A stretch of 13,150 nucleotides of DNA from positions 1-13,150 of the forward strand of contig DAOWDY010000153.1 in assembly GCA_030638785.1 (NCBI GenBank). The letters are read 5' to 3'. Both the position numbers and the translations under genes were made by a program. Below the pieces are notes generated by a model. That model was given only the letters and a program-made list of their open reading frames with translations. It was not told the DNA's origin and ran no database searches. How positions within the stretch are numbered: the stretch's first letter is position 1; every line of letters begins with the position of its first letter. Positions 1 through 8,576 of this stretch are shown piece after piece. This DNA is from Candidatus Thorarchaeota archaeon (lineage in GTDB: Archaea > Asgardarchaeota > Thorarchaeia > Thorarchaeales > Thorarchaeaceae).

Positions 1-773
1 TCAAAGCTCATTGATGCCTTTGAGGAGAGATGTTCCACCATCAAGTTTAACGCGCTGCGTATGTTAGCGGTATTATCGAAACCATCCAAAATTCGTTTCA
101 GCTCTTCTCGTGGAAGGGATGACATCTCACGAGCATATTGAACCATCAATGGAAGTGCACGGGTGACATTATCAACAATGGTGATGTCAGAATAGATTGA
201 GGTTCGACTTATTGGGTTTAGATCAATAGTCACAACAAACTTTCCAATCTTGCTAAGGGCTTCCGTCCTGTCCCCGTCTTCCAAAGGAACAAGCACAACA
301 TCAGCTGAGCCAATTCCGTCTGGATCTACTTTTCGACGATTGCTACTAAGTTCGGGGATAGTACTTGAGGGATGATCGTGTGTCCCAAGAATCGCTTTTG
401 CTCCAGCATTATGTAATGCCATTAAGATTGCATCTTCCCGCTCCTTCCTATAGTAGAACAAGTTAATCTCAAGTGGTGCTTTCGTAATCTCAGAAAGCTT
501 AACGAGGTCATCAGGAACTAAAGAACAGATATTGCCGTTCACACTGATGACTGGATGCTCTGCTGCAAGCATTGCGGCTGCTGCAGCGCGAATAGCAGAG
601 TGGGCTTGATCAGTTGTTTTTTCACCAATGAAATAGTCAAATGCTTCACCACGTCCATGAGCAAGAAGACCAGCAGTAGCGACAATATGGATACTGTGAC
701 CCTCAATGATTTTCTCACGGGTATCGAGAGATACTTTTCGAGGATGGTCATCTGGGATTTCTATCTTGGTCAT
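1..773 (-). CDS. 4-phosphopantoate-beta-alanine ligase (archaeal phosphopantothenate synthetase), 3' end cut by the window
   Basis: Probable archaeal phosphopantothenate synthetase (COG1701/DUF137), which joins 4-phosphopantoate to beta-alanine with ATP to give 4'-phosphopantothenate in the cytoplasmic CoA pathway. I translated the minus strand from the ATG at 773-771. The frame stays open for 257 codons to the window edge, with no stop inside the window. It begins MTKIEIPDDHPRKVSL and includes an alanine-rich helix (SAIRAAAAAMLAAEHP, about residues 59-74), VNGN (78-81), and LGTHDHPSS near the middle. Members of the family are about 250-260 residues long, so only a few residues are probably missing. 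Its ATG overlaps the stop of pantoate kinase (ATGA), which implies translational coupling, and pantoate kinase makes its substrate. The family call rests on overall sequence feel plus this partner. Confidence 0.82.
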   Translation of the reverse strand, partial: MTKIEIPDDHPRKVSLDTREKIIEGHSIHIVATAGLLAHGRGEAFDYFIGEKTTDQAHSAIRAAAAAMLAAEHPVISVNGNICSLVPDDLVKLSEITKAPLEINLFYYRKEREDAILMALHNAGAKAILGTHDHPSSTIPELSSNRRKVDPDGIGSADVVLVPLEDGDRTEALSKIGKFVVTIDLNPISRTSIYSDITIVDNVTRALPLMVQYAREMSSLPREELKRILDGFDNTANIRSALNLMVEHLSSKASMSF

Positions 774-1738
774 CCTCTTAATTCGCCTCCATCTCTTGAG
801 AATGATGTGACAAGTATCTCATTATCATCCCAAAAGTCATGAAAAATAGATTGCACCTCTGGAATTTCGTTCCTATCACAGAGGCAGAATACTGAATCTC
901 CTAACATTACCATACTTGAACTAACGAAACCAGCAGCATGAAGATTAGTAAGAGCGGATTGAATCCGTGGGGTTTCCAAACCAATTGCGTTGGAAAACTC
1001 CTTTGAATACCTGACAATACTCTTGAAAGAGGGGTTAGCAATTATCTCTTTGATGCTCTTCTCCCCCTCAATATTGATTCGGTCACGTGATTCAGGATCT
1101 GTAAGAACACCCTTTGTTTCAAGCCCAGTAGAGCCTGCAAGAACAACCACAAGGTCATCGGGAATGGCGACATTGAGTATCTGACCTATTCCTGGAGCAC
1201 CAGCCTTTGTACGTACTTCGAGTCCCCCCACAGTCTGAGCAATAACATCCCCAAGCCCTGCATGATTGACTACCTCTGCATAGTGAGCATATTGGGATGC
1301 GGTGGTGAAATCTATCTCGGGTGCAAGTATAGACGAAAACGCAAGAGCAGTTCCAAGAGCTCCAGCTCCTGATGCACCAAAACCAACACCGATGGGAAGG
1401 TCTGATTCGTGAATAACTTCTACACTCAGTGTCACGTTGTAATCATCAGACAATTTCTCCACCACCGTTTCAGTAACTAAAGCTTGAATGTTCCTTTCGT
1501 TGTATTTCGTTGTAATCACTGGCTCTTCTGTTTCAATAGCAGTGATAGTCGTTAGAGTTCCCGCAGCCACTGAGAATCCTGCACCCATTGAACCTCTTTG
1601 AAGAGGGTCTTTATGGGTGTCATATATCCGGAACAGTCCTGTGATATGTCCGGGTACGAATGCACGTGCTGTTCTCTTTTCTGGGGTCAACTCTATGTTC
1701 AAAGTCAAATCCTCAGAGCCCTCTATAAAGATGACCAT
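770..1738 (-). CDS. Pantoate kinase (archaeal, GHMP kinase superfamily)
   Basis: Phosphorylates pantoate to 4-phosphopantoate with ATP, the first step of the archaeal pantoate-to-CoA route. The protein is 322 residues. Residues 25-60 hold the family N-terminal block (RAFVPGHITGLF, then GSMGAGFSVAAG). Residues 115-130 hold the glycine-rich GHMP ATP-binding motif 2 (PIGVGFGASGAGALGT). A C-terminal GHMP-like region follows, with the Gly/Ser/Met-rich stretch AAGFVSSSMVMLGDSVF. About 24 residues precede the usual start of the family, so either a short N-terminal extension is real or translation starts later. No Shine-Dalgarno sequence precedes the ATG, and a strong AT-rich promoter lies about 25-45 nt upstream, which fits leaderless or near-leaderless translation from this ATG. 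The stop overlaps the ATG of the ligase gene (ATGA), making a two-gene operon for consecutive steps. Confidence 0.88.
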   Translation of the reverse strand: MVIFIEGSEDLTLNIELTPEKRTARAFVPGHITGLFRIYDTHKDPLQRGSMGAGFSVAAGTLTTITAIETEEPVITTKYNERNIQALVTETVVEKLSDDYNVTLSVEVIHESDLPIGVGFGASGAGALGTALAFSSILAPEIDFTTASQYAHYAEVVNHAGLGDVIAQTVGGLEVRTKAGAPGIGQILNVAIPDDLVVVLAGSTGLETKGVLTDPESRDRINIEGEKSIKEIIANPSFKSIVRYSKEFSNAIGLETPRIQSALTNLHAAGFVSSSMVMLGDSVFCLCDRNEIPEVQSIFHDFWDDNEILVTSFSRDGGELRG

Positions 1739-1761
1739 ATTTCAGTTTAAGTCATATGTAT

Positions 1762-1783
1762 GAATATATATATTATATATTAT
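1762..1783 (-). promoter_or_regulatory. Probable TATA-box promoter of the pantoate kinase operon
   Basis: The minus strand carries an almost pure A/T stretch of alternating TATA units here, 24-45 nt upstream of the pantoate kinase ATG at 1738. An archaeal TATA box lies about 25 nt before the transcription start, so the mRNA would begin at or very near the ATG, in agreement with the lack of a Shine-Dalgarno sequence. The AT content is seen directly; the promoter role is inferred. Confidence 0.5.
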
Positions 1784-1821
1784 TGTGCGTTCGTGTCAGT
1801 CAATTGTTCGATGATAAGGTT

Positions 1822-2619
1822 TCATTTGTCCAAGGGTACTAAACTAGTGTACTGCTTGACACGAGGATCATTTGAGGGAGGAGCAGGATATGCCCATCGT
1901 GCATCAATATCTCGACCACTCAGGTCGTAAACACTGAAACTACCAGAAGACCATGTCAATGGGCTGAAGCCGAGAAGAAGTGTCTGGGTCCTCCAGCTTG
2001 ATACAACGAGATGGCGGTTCATGCCAACAGTAGGCACAACTAGAAAGACGTTAGAAAGTTCCATCAGAAGAGACGTGCTAATTCTATAGAAGAAGCTATA
2101 GGTCTTACGATGCTCCTGTGATCCTTGAATTCGAAGATCATTCAGATATCTATGGATGGTTTCATCATGGACAACTGGGTCGATGACATCAGATAGCTCA
2201 TCCACATCTACCGTTATTGCGGTCTCGAAATAGTATGCTAGAGGAAACTCACCTATGTGGAAAATTATCCATTTGTCTTTTGAGATAACGTTGTAGAGAT
2301 GTTGAAAAATCGATTGTTTAGATGAAAGGGCGGCCTGGTCAAGCAGAGATGGCTCGAAGTTGTCAGCTTCGACTGAAACAGTTAGTCTGAATATGTCATC
2401 GAGCATATCACCATCATAACCAATTCTGACCAGATGATATGGTAATTCACTTGCATTCTCTTTCATTCGCCCAGAACGAACTAGAAACTCATTGAGGTCT
2501 CTCTGGAAGGTATCGACTTCATTATCACTGTCTGTCACGAAGAGGGATTGTGTGGGGGTCCCAAAGGCGGAGATCACCTTTTCATATGCTTGGTAACGTG
2601 CCTCTTTTTCAGGCTCCAC
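1822..2619 (-). CDS. Uncharacterised protein, 265 residues, between CoA biosynthesis genes
   Basis: I do not recognise this protein. It starts at GTG (2619); GGAGG lies 12 nt upstream, rather far, but no better in-frame start exists because a TGA closes the frame seven codons earlier. No signal peptide or clear transmembrane helix is visible. The sequence is a mixed alpha/beta type with hydrophobic strands such as KWIIFHIGEF (about 125) and VFLVVPTVGM (about 198), and an acidic segment AITVDVDELSDVIDP near 144-158. No nucleotide-binding loop or metal-binding cysteine pair is seen. It lies 83 nt upstream of pantoate kinase on the same strand and diverges from coaBC, so it sits inside a cluster of CoA biosynthesis genes. 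Separate transcription is likely because pantoate kinase has its own promoter. A role in CoA metabolism would be a guess from position alone. Confidence 0.7.
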   Translation of the reverse strand: MEPEKEARYQAYEKVISAFGTPTQSLFVTDSDNEVDTFQRDLNEFLVRSGRMKENASELPYHLVRIGYDGDMLDDIFRLTVSVEADNFEPSLLDQAALSSKQSIFQHLYNVISKDKWIIFHIGEFPLAYYFETAITVDVDELSDVIDPVVHDETIHRYLNDLRIQGSQEHRKTYSFFYRISTSLLMELSNVFLVVPTVGMNRHLVVSSWRTQTLLLGFSPLTWSSGSFSVYDLSGRDIDARWAYPAPPSNDPRVKQYTSLVPLDK

Positions 2620-2807
2620 TTCTAATTCTCGCCTCCTTCAATCGAGAAGTTACAGACACGTTATTCACACCTTCCTCTCTGCTCTCCGTGCAGACATCCC
2701 TAAGCAATATTCTTACTAGGAAACGCTTCCTCTTTTCAAACACGTAACCTTACAGCGATTCCACTAGGGAGGCCATTTCTGGCATTCAGCCACATCGGAG
2801 ATACACC

Positions 2808-2814
2808 ATATATT
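2808..2814 (+). promoter_or_regulatory. Probable TATA box of coaBC
   Basis: ATATATT lies here in the divergent gap between the uncharacterised gene and coaBC. A transcript starting about 25 nt downstream (near 2838) would carry the ATG at 2889 but not the TTG at 2817. This supports the shorter CoaBC start. Assignment from composition and spacing only. Confidence 0.4.
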
Positions 2815-2888
2815 CTTTGCCTCGCTGTTTAAGCTCAAGAATAGATTTAGATGTACAGAGATTTCTGACACAAACGGATGATTTGCTC

Positions 2889-4124
2889 ATGAAACACACT
2901 TCAAAATTAATCATCGGAAGTACAAGCAACCTATTGGATGGAAAGAAGGTTACTCTCTGCATCACAGGGAGTGTAGCTGCTGTAGAGTCTGTGCATATAG
3001 CACGTCTTCTGATGCGTCATGGAGCAGAGGTCTATTGTGTCATGAGCCATGCTGGTACTGAAATTATTCACCCTCATCTAATGGAATGGGCTACAGGAAA
3101 CCCTGTTGTCACCAGACTGACCGGACAGATTGAACACATCACTCTCGCAGGAAAACATGATGAGCATGTTGATTTAGTCCTAATTGCTCCATCAACCGCC
3201 AACACGATTGGGAAGGTAGCAAATGGTATTGATGACACGACAGTAACAACTACCGTGTCCTCTGCTATTGGAGCAGGAATCCCTGTGATGATTGTGCCAG
3301 CTATGCACAAGTCAATGTACGATCACCCAGCAGTTTTAGAAAATATCGATCGTCTAAAGAAGATGGGTGTAGATTTTATATCTCCTAGAATAGAAGAGGC
3401 AAAGGCAAAGATATCTGATGTCGAAACTATAGTTGATGCAGTGATAGGCAGGCTTGGACCAAAGGACCTTGAGAATAAACACTTCGTTTTGACCGCGGGT
3501 CCCACAAGGGGTTGGTTCGATGATGTCCGTTTCATCACAAATCCTTCTACCGGCAAGATGGGTATTGCACTTGCAAAAGAGATTATTCATCGAGGTGGCG
3601 AGGTGACCCTTATCCTAGGCCCAAGTTGTGTTGATCCACCCAGCGATGCAAAGACCATTCGTGTTGAAACTACTGACGAAATGCTCGACGCGGTAACAGA
3701 AGAGATAGACAAGGACTCTACCGTGTTCATCTCTTCAGCTGCAGTTCTGGATTATATCCCCTCGGAAGTCGAGGAAGGAAAACGGCCATCTGGCGAAGAA
3801 TTTGAAATCAAACTGAAACCCACTCCGAAGATTATAAACGAAGTAAGAGGGAAATACAAGGATCTTTTCATTGTTGGCTTCAAAGTCGAGTCAGGAGTCA
3901 CTGACAAAGAGCTTGAAGCAAGAGCACGTGTGAAGATTGATTCAGACATCTGCAATCTGGTTGTCGCTAATGATGCAAAAAGAGAAGGTGTAGCGTTTGG
4001 AACTGATACAAATCAGGTGATAGTTGTAGGACCTAAGGGGTATTCCATGAAGATGGATCTTGCATCTAAACGAGAAATAGCTAGGGGCATCATTGATATA
4101 ATTTTGGAGAAACTGGCCCAATAG
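2889..4124 (+). CDS. coaBC: Bifunctional phosphopantothenoylcysteine decarboxylase / phosphopantothenate-cysteine ligase (Dfp, CoaBC)
   Basis: Carries out two consecutive CoA steps: CTP-dependent ligation of cysteine to 4'-phosphopantothenate (CoaB, C-terminal half) and FMN-dependent decarboxylation to 4'-phosphopantetheine (CoaC, N-terminal half). Numbered from the ATG at 2889 (411 residues), the CoaC half shows ITGSVAAVES (25-34), the likely catalytic His83 in IEHITL, the PASANT-type motif PSTANT (101-106), and PAMHKSM (137-143), where many homologues have PAMN. The CoaB half shows LTAGPTRGWFDDVRFITNPS (201-220) followed by TGKMG, SSAAVLDYIP (282-291), and KLKPTPKI with Lys310 at the conserved catalytic lysine position. 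The frame is open back to a TTG at 2817, but that stretch has no family similarity, lies in the promoter, and the protein normally begins near MKHTSKLIIGS. It complements the pantoate kinase and ligase genes nearby on the other strand. Confidence 0.93.
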   Translation: MKHTSKLIIGSTSNLLDGKKVTLCITGSVAAVESVHIARLLMRHGAEVYCVMSHAGTEIIHPHLMEWATGNPVVTRLTGQIEHITLAGKHDEHVDLVLIAPSTANTIGKVANGIDDTTVTTTVSSAIGAGIPVMIVPAMHKSMYDHPAVLENIDRLKKMGVDFISPRIEEAKAKISDVETIVDAVIGRLGPKDLENKHFVLTAGPTRGWFDDVRFITNPSTGKMGIALAKEIIHRGGEVTLILGPSCVDPPSDAKTIRVETTDEMLDAVTEEIDKDSTVFISSAAVLDYIPSEVEEGKRPSGEEFEIKLKPTPKIINEVRGKYKDLFIVGFKVESGVTDKELEARARVKIDSDICNLVVANDAKREGVAFGTDTNQVIVVGPKGYSMKMDLASKREIARGIIDIILEKLAQ

Positions 4125-4150
4125 TTTTTCCTCATGAGTCTGTTCATTGT

Positions 4151-4546
4151 TCAAAGAATCTCAACTAGGCTTTCTGCCATTCGTTTCATGTCCATGAATA
4201 TTAGACCGAGCTGGGCATCGACTTTCGCCAACACAAGTAAGAGTGCGCTGTCGCCTACTGATGTCATTAAGGAATAACCGCGATCGCCTTTAACGTAAAT
4301 TTCCATCAGATTTCCGCGATCGAGTTCATTTGTCGCTTTCTCACCTAAGGATAACATTGCAGCACTGATAGCAGCAACTCGTTCCTGTTCGCTCTCAGGG
4401 AGTGCGGAAGAGATCATCAAACCATCAAGTGAAACAAGAGCAGCTCCCTCAACCCCAGGTACAGTTTCAAAATCGCGGATTGATGAATTGATTCTGTCAA
4501 CACGGCTGGACATATCTACAACCTCTATATTGGCTACAAAAGCCAT
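4151..4546 (-). CDS. Roadblock/LC7 (MglB-like) domain protein
   Basis: A single-domain Roadblock/LC7 protein of 131 residues. Proteins of this family dimerise and act as regulators or scaffolds for Ras-like GTPases (MglB for MglA, Ragulator subunits for Rag GTPases). Seen in sequence: a helix (SSRVDRINSSIRDFETVP), the typical first strands VEGAALVSLDGLMISSAL, the central helix ERVAAISAAMLSLGEKATNE, then strands LMEIYVKGDRGYSLMTSV and SALLLVLAKV, ending in a C-terminal helix. The start is the ATG at 4546 because GAGGTG lies 7 nt upstream; an in-frame codon at 4597 would add 17 residues unlike the family. It lies 69 nt downstream of the large surface protein on the same strand and converges with coaBC, 26 nt away. 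The GTPase gene about 5 kb upstream in the same gene train is a plausible partner, but this is untested. Confidence 0.9.
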   Translation of the reverse strand: MAFVANIEVVDMSSRVDRINSSIRDFETVPGVEGAALVSLDGLMISSALPESEQERVAAISAAMLSLGEKATNELDRGNLMEIYVKGDRGYSLMTSVGDSALLLVLAKVDAQLGLIFMDMKRMAESLVEIL

Positions 4547-4615
4547 TTTCTGGCACCTCTCTATAAAGTCTTGTTGTATAAAGGGCGCACAAATCAAGAA
4601 AAATGCGCAATTTGT

Positions 4616-7600
4616 TTAGACTCCAAAGAACTCCCGGGCATCTATTTCCTTGTCTTCCTTTTCACGACGTCGCCGCCGTTCTGCTTCCTCTTTCTTTCGA
4701 AGCTTGGAATCACCCTTCGACGTCTTCTTCTTGGGGGGACCTTTTTCTTTCTTACCTCGTAAAGGTTCACCTCTTCTATATTTCCTATATTGCCAACCAA
4801 TTACCACAGCTGCAATTATACCTCCAATTATTCCAATGGCAAGCCATGGTGATGGTCGGATGAATAGAAAATCAACAAGCAACACTGTTAGTGTATCGTA
4901 GCCATTCTTTGATGCCACAATCTGTATTGAGTGAATTCCTGATTTTCCTGAAGTCCATGCTTCGTCCAGAATGATGGAGTATTCACCGGCTGTTCCTGAA
5001 TTAACTGTTACTTCTGTGGTATTTACCCACATGAATACATCAGCATCTGTAACTCCATTACTTGCTAGATCAGTAATTGTAAGAGTGAAAATGACACGAT
5101 CTCCTTCCCAGATGATCTCCTGATTCATTGTAATGCTTTTGAGATAGAGGGCAGGTTGATTCGACCATGCTACTGCATTCTCCATGAACTCTTGTGCATC
5201 AGTTCCTGTTGGAGTTATCGTCAACAAGGCGACTTTACCGATTCCATAAAGACCAGCAACAGCAATCGTTGAACCTCCACCAGTAGCAATAACAGTTAGA
5301 TTCGCTGACGTGGTAGAGAAGTGTCCTGTATAAGGAATTGCTGAGCTTAATTGGTTTGGAAATGCTAGAAGTGGATAGCCTGTCACAGTGATATCAATAC
5401 CTGAAGCAGCAGGTGCCGATTCATATGTTGTATCCCAAGGAAGCCAGGAGATGTCTTCATTAATTCCTGTAATAACCAAGGTCCCACCAACAAAGACGTA
5501 GTTGAAGAATGCATCAGATTCTGATAAAATTGTACTTGACAAAGTTGATAGAGACCCAGGCTCTATGATGATAGTAGTTCTCAGAGAAATCAACCTAATA
5601 AAATCAGAGTAATTACCAACCTCGTAATAGTCGTACTCAACACCAATCTGATCAAATGTTGTGGGAAGATAACCAGAGTGACCAAGACCTACAACAGACT
5701 TTACTCCGTTTCCTGGCTTGTGACCATCCAGAGTCAAAGTAGCAGGGTCTTCAGATACAATTCGGGGATGTGTCGTTGGGTGATAGAAAACGATGTCAGG
5801 GTCGCCAAAGAGAATTTGTTGATTCGCATAATCTCGCGGATCACCTGAGAGTGGGTCAGTATAATCTTGAGAGATTGCTCGCAAAGCATATGCTAGTGCA
5901 TCTCCAGTAGTATTACCCTGTGTTATAGATTCAGTAAAGAGAATTGATAGAAGTCCTGCAGGTCGGAAATAGACGGTACGGGGTGCTGCAGTAACAGCAA
6001 CCGCGCCATGTTCCATGAGCATTGTAGGCATTCGTGAACCGCCAAGAAGACAGGCAGTAATAACAACAATAGGCGACCCAATATTATCAATTGCAGCATC
6101 GAGGTCATCAGTTGTTCTTAGAATATGGTGTGTGGCTTCTGATTCATAGACAACAGGATTTACTAGTCCATCCGCAGTTTGTGCTCCTGGAGGATCATAA
6201 TCCAGCATCTCACTTGTTTCTTGGCCATAGGGGATATCGTCATTCCTCAGAGAGAAGATACCCAATCCCTCAGGACGTTGTGGGGGATCAGTAGGATATT
6301 CAGTTAGCGTACCATGTGTACTAAGTGACCACAGTCCAACCTGAGATGCTACGCCCTGAAAGACTTCATTTACACCAACATTGGCTAAAACTGTGAAATT
6401 AGCATATTCGAGGGCCGTTACAGTATCTTCAATTTGTCTAATCGTGTAAGGATTACCAAAATTGTCGGCATATGGATAATTGTAGGTATACGCATAGAAG
6501 GACAAAAGGGCTTCATCCGCGTTGTCCGACACCCTGAATAGGAATCTGTGAAGCGCAGCTCTATTGATCATAGCAGCCGCTACTGCTGCATCAGATGCAG
6601 GTATTCTCCCAGTTGCGAAATGACTCTGCAACGATCTATCGAAGCTTACTTTTAGAAGATTAGTAGGTGACACAATTACTGCACTCTGATCCCAGCTTGA
6701 ATTGAATGCATTACGTGCATCTAGAAAGGCCTTTAGATAGTCTGAAGATTCCATCATTGAATACTTGTTTGGTATACGTTCGTCATACCATCCATTCTCT
6801 GCTCGAGTAGAATATCGCTCTTGAACGAAGATATTGATTTCTGGGCCAATCAAGTATGGTGCCCAAGTTTCCTCCGCTCTTGTTGGTACAATATTATTAT
6901 CGCCACATAAAGAAAAGATTGGTGCACCGTGATAAGCTGCAGAATATGCTGCAGGGGCAAAAAGCTCGTCACCTTTACCCAACGGTACAGTGAGAACTAT
7001 ATCATTTTCGCCTGACAATAGACGAATCCAGTCTGTTAACATCAGATAAGTACTGATATTACTCAGCAGAAGGAATTCATTCAGTTCAGTAATTAATGAT
7101 GCAGAGTGAAAGTTAGCTGGGTCTACGAGTATTCCATTTGTTGCACCAAATCGCTCTGCTGCCCACCTAGTGACTTCAGGTACTGATGTAGCACTGACAT
7201 AGAGAAGAGGGGCATTGAGCAATGATGCCAAGACAGCTGCATTAGAAGCAGACTCTAGGTGGGGTTGAAGATCATCTGGAAGGGTTTCGATATCCCATGA
7301 TACCTGTAAATTATTGTTCTCTGCAATGGGATCGCTCCATGCTCCAATAAACGTCCAGTCCCCAGTCATTGGGTAGGGCATCTCCATTGACTTACTACCT
7401 GCACCTCCAAGTAGACTTTCCGCAGGAGCCCACACGACAAGCCGTCCTTCTGGATCAATCAGTGCCGCGTTAATGTTGGTCCCAGCATTATCCCAGATTG
7501 CTGTTAGATTCAACCATGATGCTCCTTGAGGAACTGAAATAGTGTGAGAGAATCCGGGATGAAATGTCACATCACACTGAATAGAAACGTCCTCGTCTAT

Positions 7601-8494
7601 CTGCGTATAAGGCTCAAGAATCATGGTCCATTCTCCGGACTCTGTCACTGGCATCCAGAAAAACAGCGGAAGTGGACTGTTAACAAACCCATAAGCGGGA
7701 TTTCGTTCAAATCTTACTTGTGAGTATATGGAGTAGTCTACAGGACGGTCTTGAGGATCTTTCAGTATGTGTGTGAAAATCTCTGAACCAGTCCAGTTGA
7801 AGGCACCTTCCATCCATCCAGCTCCAGTGGGGGGAGTAAATGTAATTTCAGTTGTCACAGTATCGCTAATGGTAACTGAGCTATGAAAATATTCTAGAGT
7901 CGGACTACTAAAAGTGTAAGAAGCCTCACCAGAGGTGATGGTGGGTTCTGAAAAGCTATCCTTTGCTAGAGCTAAAACCACTGTATCAGCAGATTCCCAA
8001 TCATATACTGCTAACATAGCTGCAAGTTCGGCTGAAGTACCTCCTGTAATCTGAGGATATACCCGCGTGCCATAAGTATCTTGAACATCAGCAATCTGGG
8101 AACTACTCATATCTCCAATAGAGAGCACCTGATCAATCCCACCATCAGCGGAGAGATATGTTGCCCAATCTTCAATTAACCACTGTTCCGTTGAGCTACC
8201 TCCCGTAAATAATACAGGGCTAACATACTTGGACCCTCCATGATAGAAAAGCGATGAGGGAATTGCAGCCATGTACGCAAAGTCATCAATGTAGGAATCC
8301 GGGTCATAAGAGATGAATGTAGCTCGACTGAGAGGAATTGGATCCTCAGGTACATCACTCACTTGGAAATTATAATCAGTAGACGTGCTATAGAAGGAAT
8401 CTGTAGTATTTAGTGAACCTATTGGTAACACAGTCAATACTAGGAGAGAAGCAACTATCATAATGGTGATTGTTTGTTTGCGCGGGTCTGTCAA
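4616..8494 (-). CDS. Large membrane-anchored surface protein with a C25-like (gingipain/caspase-fold) peptidase domain
   Basis: A 1292-residue predicted surface protein. Residues 1-27 are a basic N-region and hydrophobic core (signal peptide or anchor). Residues 60-180 and 415-560 include segments such as WLIEDWATYL and DWIRLLSGENDIV that resemble repeats. Residues 600-905 look like a clan CD peptidase core: WSLSTHG with His727, a hydrophobic strand ending in ITAC with Cys815, the sequence GAVAVTAAPR, and FGDPD (896-900), all in the order known from gingipain-type C25 enzymes. Residues 925-1110 look like a Rossmann/GATase-like domain, 1115-1205 an Ig-like domain, 1217-1235 a transmembrane helix, and the rest a highly basic cytoplasmic tail. 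The TTG start is chosen because GAGGAG lies 9 nt upstream; an ATG 11 codons later would lose part of the N-region. Peptidase activity is inferred from the His/Cys pair, not shown. Confidence 0.8.
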   Translation of the reverse strand: MTDPRKQTITIMIVASLLVLTVLPIGSLNTTDSFYSTSTDYNFQVSDVPEDPIPLSRATFISYDPDSYIDDFAYMAAIPSSLFYHGGSKYVSPVLFTGGSSTEQWLIEDWATYLSADGGIDQVLSIGDMSSSQIADVQDTYGTRVYPQITGGTSAELAAMLAVYDWESADTVVLALAKDSFSEPTITSGEASYTFSSPTLEYFHSSVTISDTVTTEITFTPPTGAGWMEGAFNWTGSEIFTHILKDPQDRPVDYSIYSQVRFERNPAYGFVNSPLPLFFWMPVTESGEWTMILEPYTQIDEDVSIQCDVTFHPGFSHTISVPQGASWLNLTAIWDNAGTNINAALIDPEGRLVVWAPAESLLGGAGSKSMEMPYPMTGDWTFIGAWSDPIAENNNLQVSWDIETLPDDLQPHLESASNAAVLASLLNAPLLYVSATSVPEVTRWAAERFGATNGILVDPANFHSASLITELNEFLLLSNISTYLMLTDWIRLLSGENDIVLTVPLGKGDELFAPAAYSAAYHGAPIFSLCGDNNIVPTRAEETWAPYLIGPEINIFVQERYSTRAENGWYDERIPNKYSMMESSDYLKAFLDARNAFNSSWDQSAVIVSPTNLLKVSFDRSLQSHFATGRIPASDAAVAAAMINRAALHRFLFRVSDNADEALLSFYAYTYNYPYADNFGNPYTIRQIEDTVTALEYANFTVLANVGVNEVFQGVASQVGLWSLSTHGTLTEYPTDPPQRPEGLGIFSLRNDDIPYGQETSEMLDYDPPGAQTADGLVNPVVYESEATHHILRTTDDLDAAIDNIGSPIVVITACLLGGSRMPTMLMEHGAVAVTAAPRTVYFRPAGLLSILFTESITQGNTTGDALAYALRAISQDYTDPLSGDPRDYANQQILFGDPDIVFYHPTTHPRIVSEDPATLTLDGHKPGNGVKSVVGLGHSGYLPTTFDQIGVEYDYYEVGNYSDFIRLISLRTTIIIEPGSLSTLSSTILSESDAFFNYVFVGGTLVITGINEDISWLPWDTTYESAPAASGIDITVTGYPLLAFPNQLSSAIPYTGHFSTTSANLTVIATGGGSTIAVAGLYGIGKVALLTITPTGTDAQEFMENAVAWSNQPALYLKSITMNQEIIWEGDRVIFTLTITDLASNGVTDADVFMWVNTTEVTVNSGTAGEYSIILDEAWTSGKSGIHSIQIVASKNGYDTLTVLLVDFLFIRPSPWLAIGIIGGIIAAVVIGWQYRKYRRGEPLRGKKEKGPPKKKTSKGDSKLRKKEEAERRRRREKEDKEIDAREFFGV

Positions 8495-8576
8495 GAGTCA
8501 ATACTCCTCTTACTGCTTCCCCTCTGAATCTGAGGAAACACAAAAGAGGTTTTCCCACATGTTGCCTCTGGAGTGA

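Noticed and set aside
1754..1785. TA-rich tract as a microsatellite or recombination site
   Set aside because: Too short and irregular for a tandem repeat of interest; its position before pantoate kinase is better explained as a promoter.
2817..2888. CoaBC start at the TTG at 2817
   Set aside because: It lies just behind the likely TATA box, and the 24 added residues are unlike the family; the ATG at 2889 gives the usual N-terminus.
4547..4597. 17-residue N-terminal extension of the Roadblock protein
   Set aside because: A good ribosome-binding site (GAGGTG, 7 nt) marks the ATG at 4546, and the extension has no family similarity.
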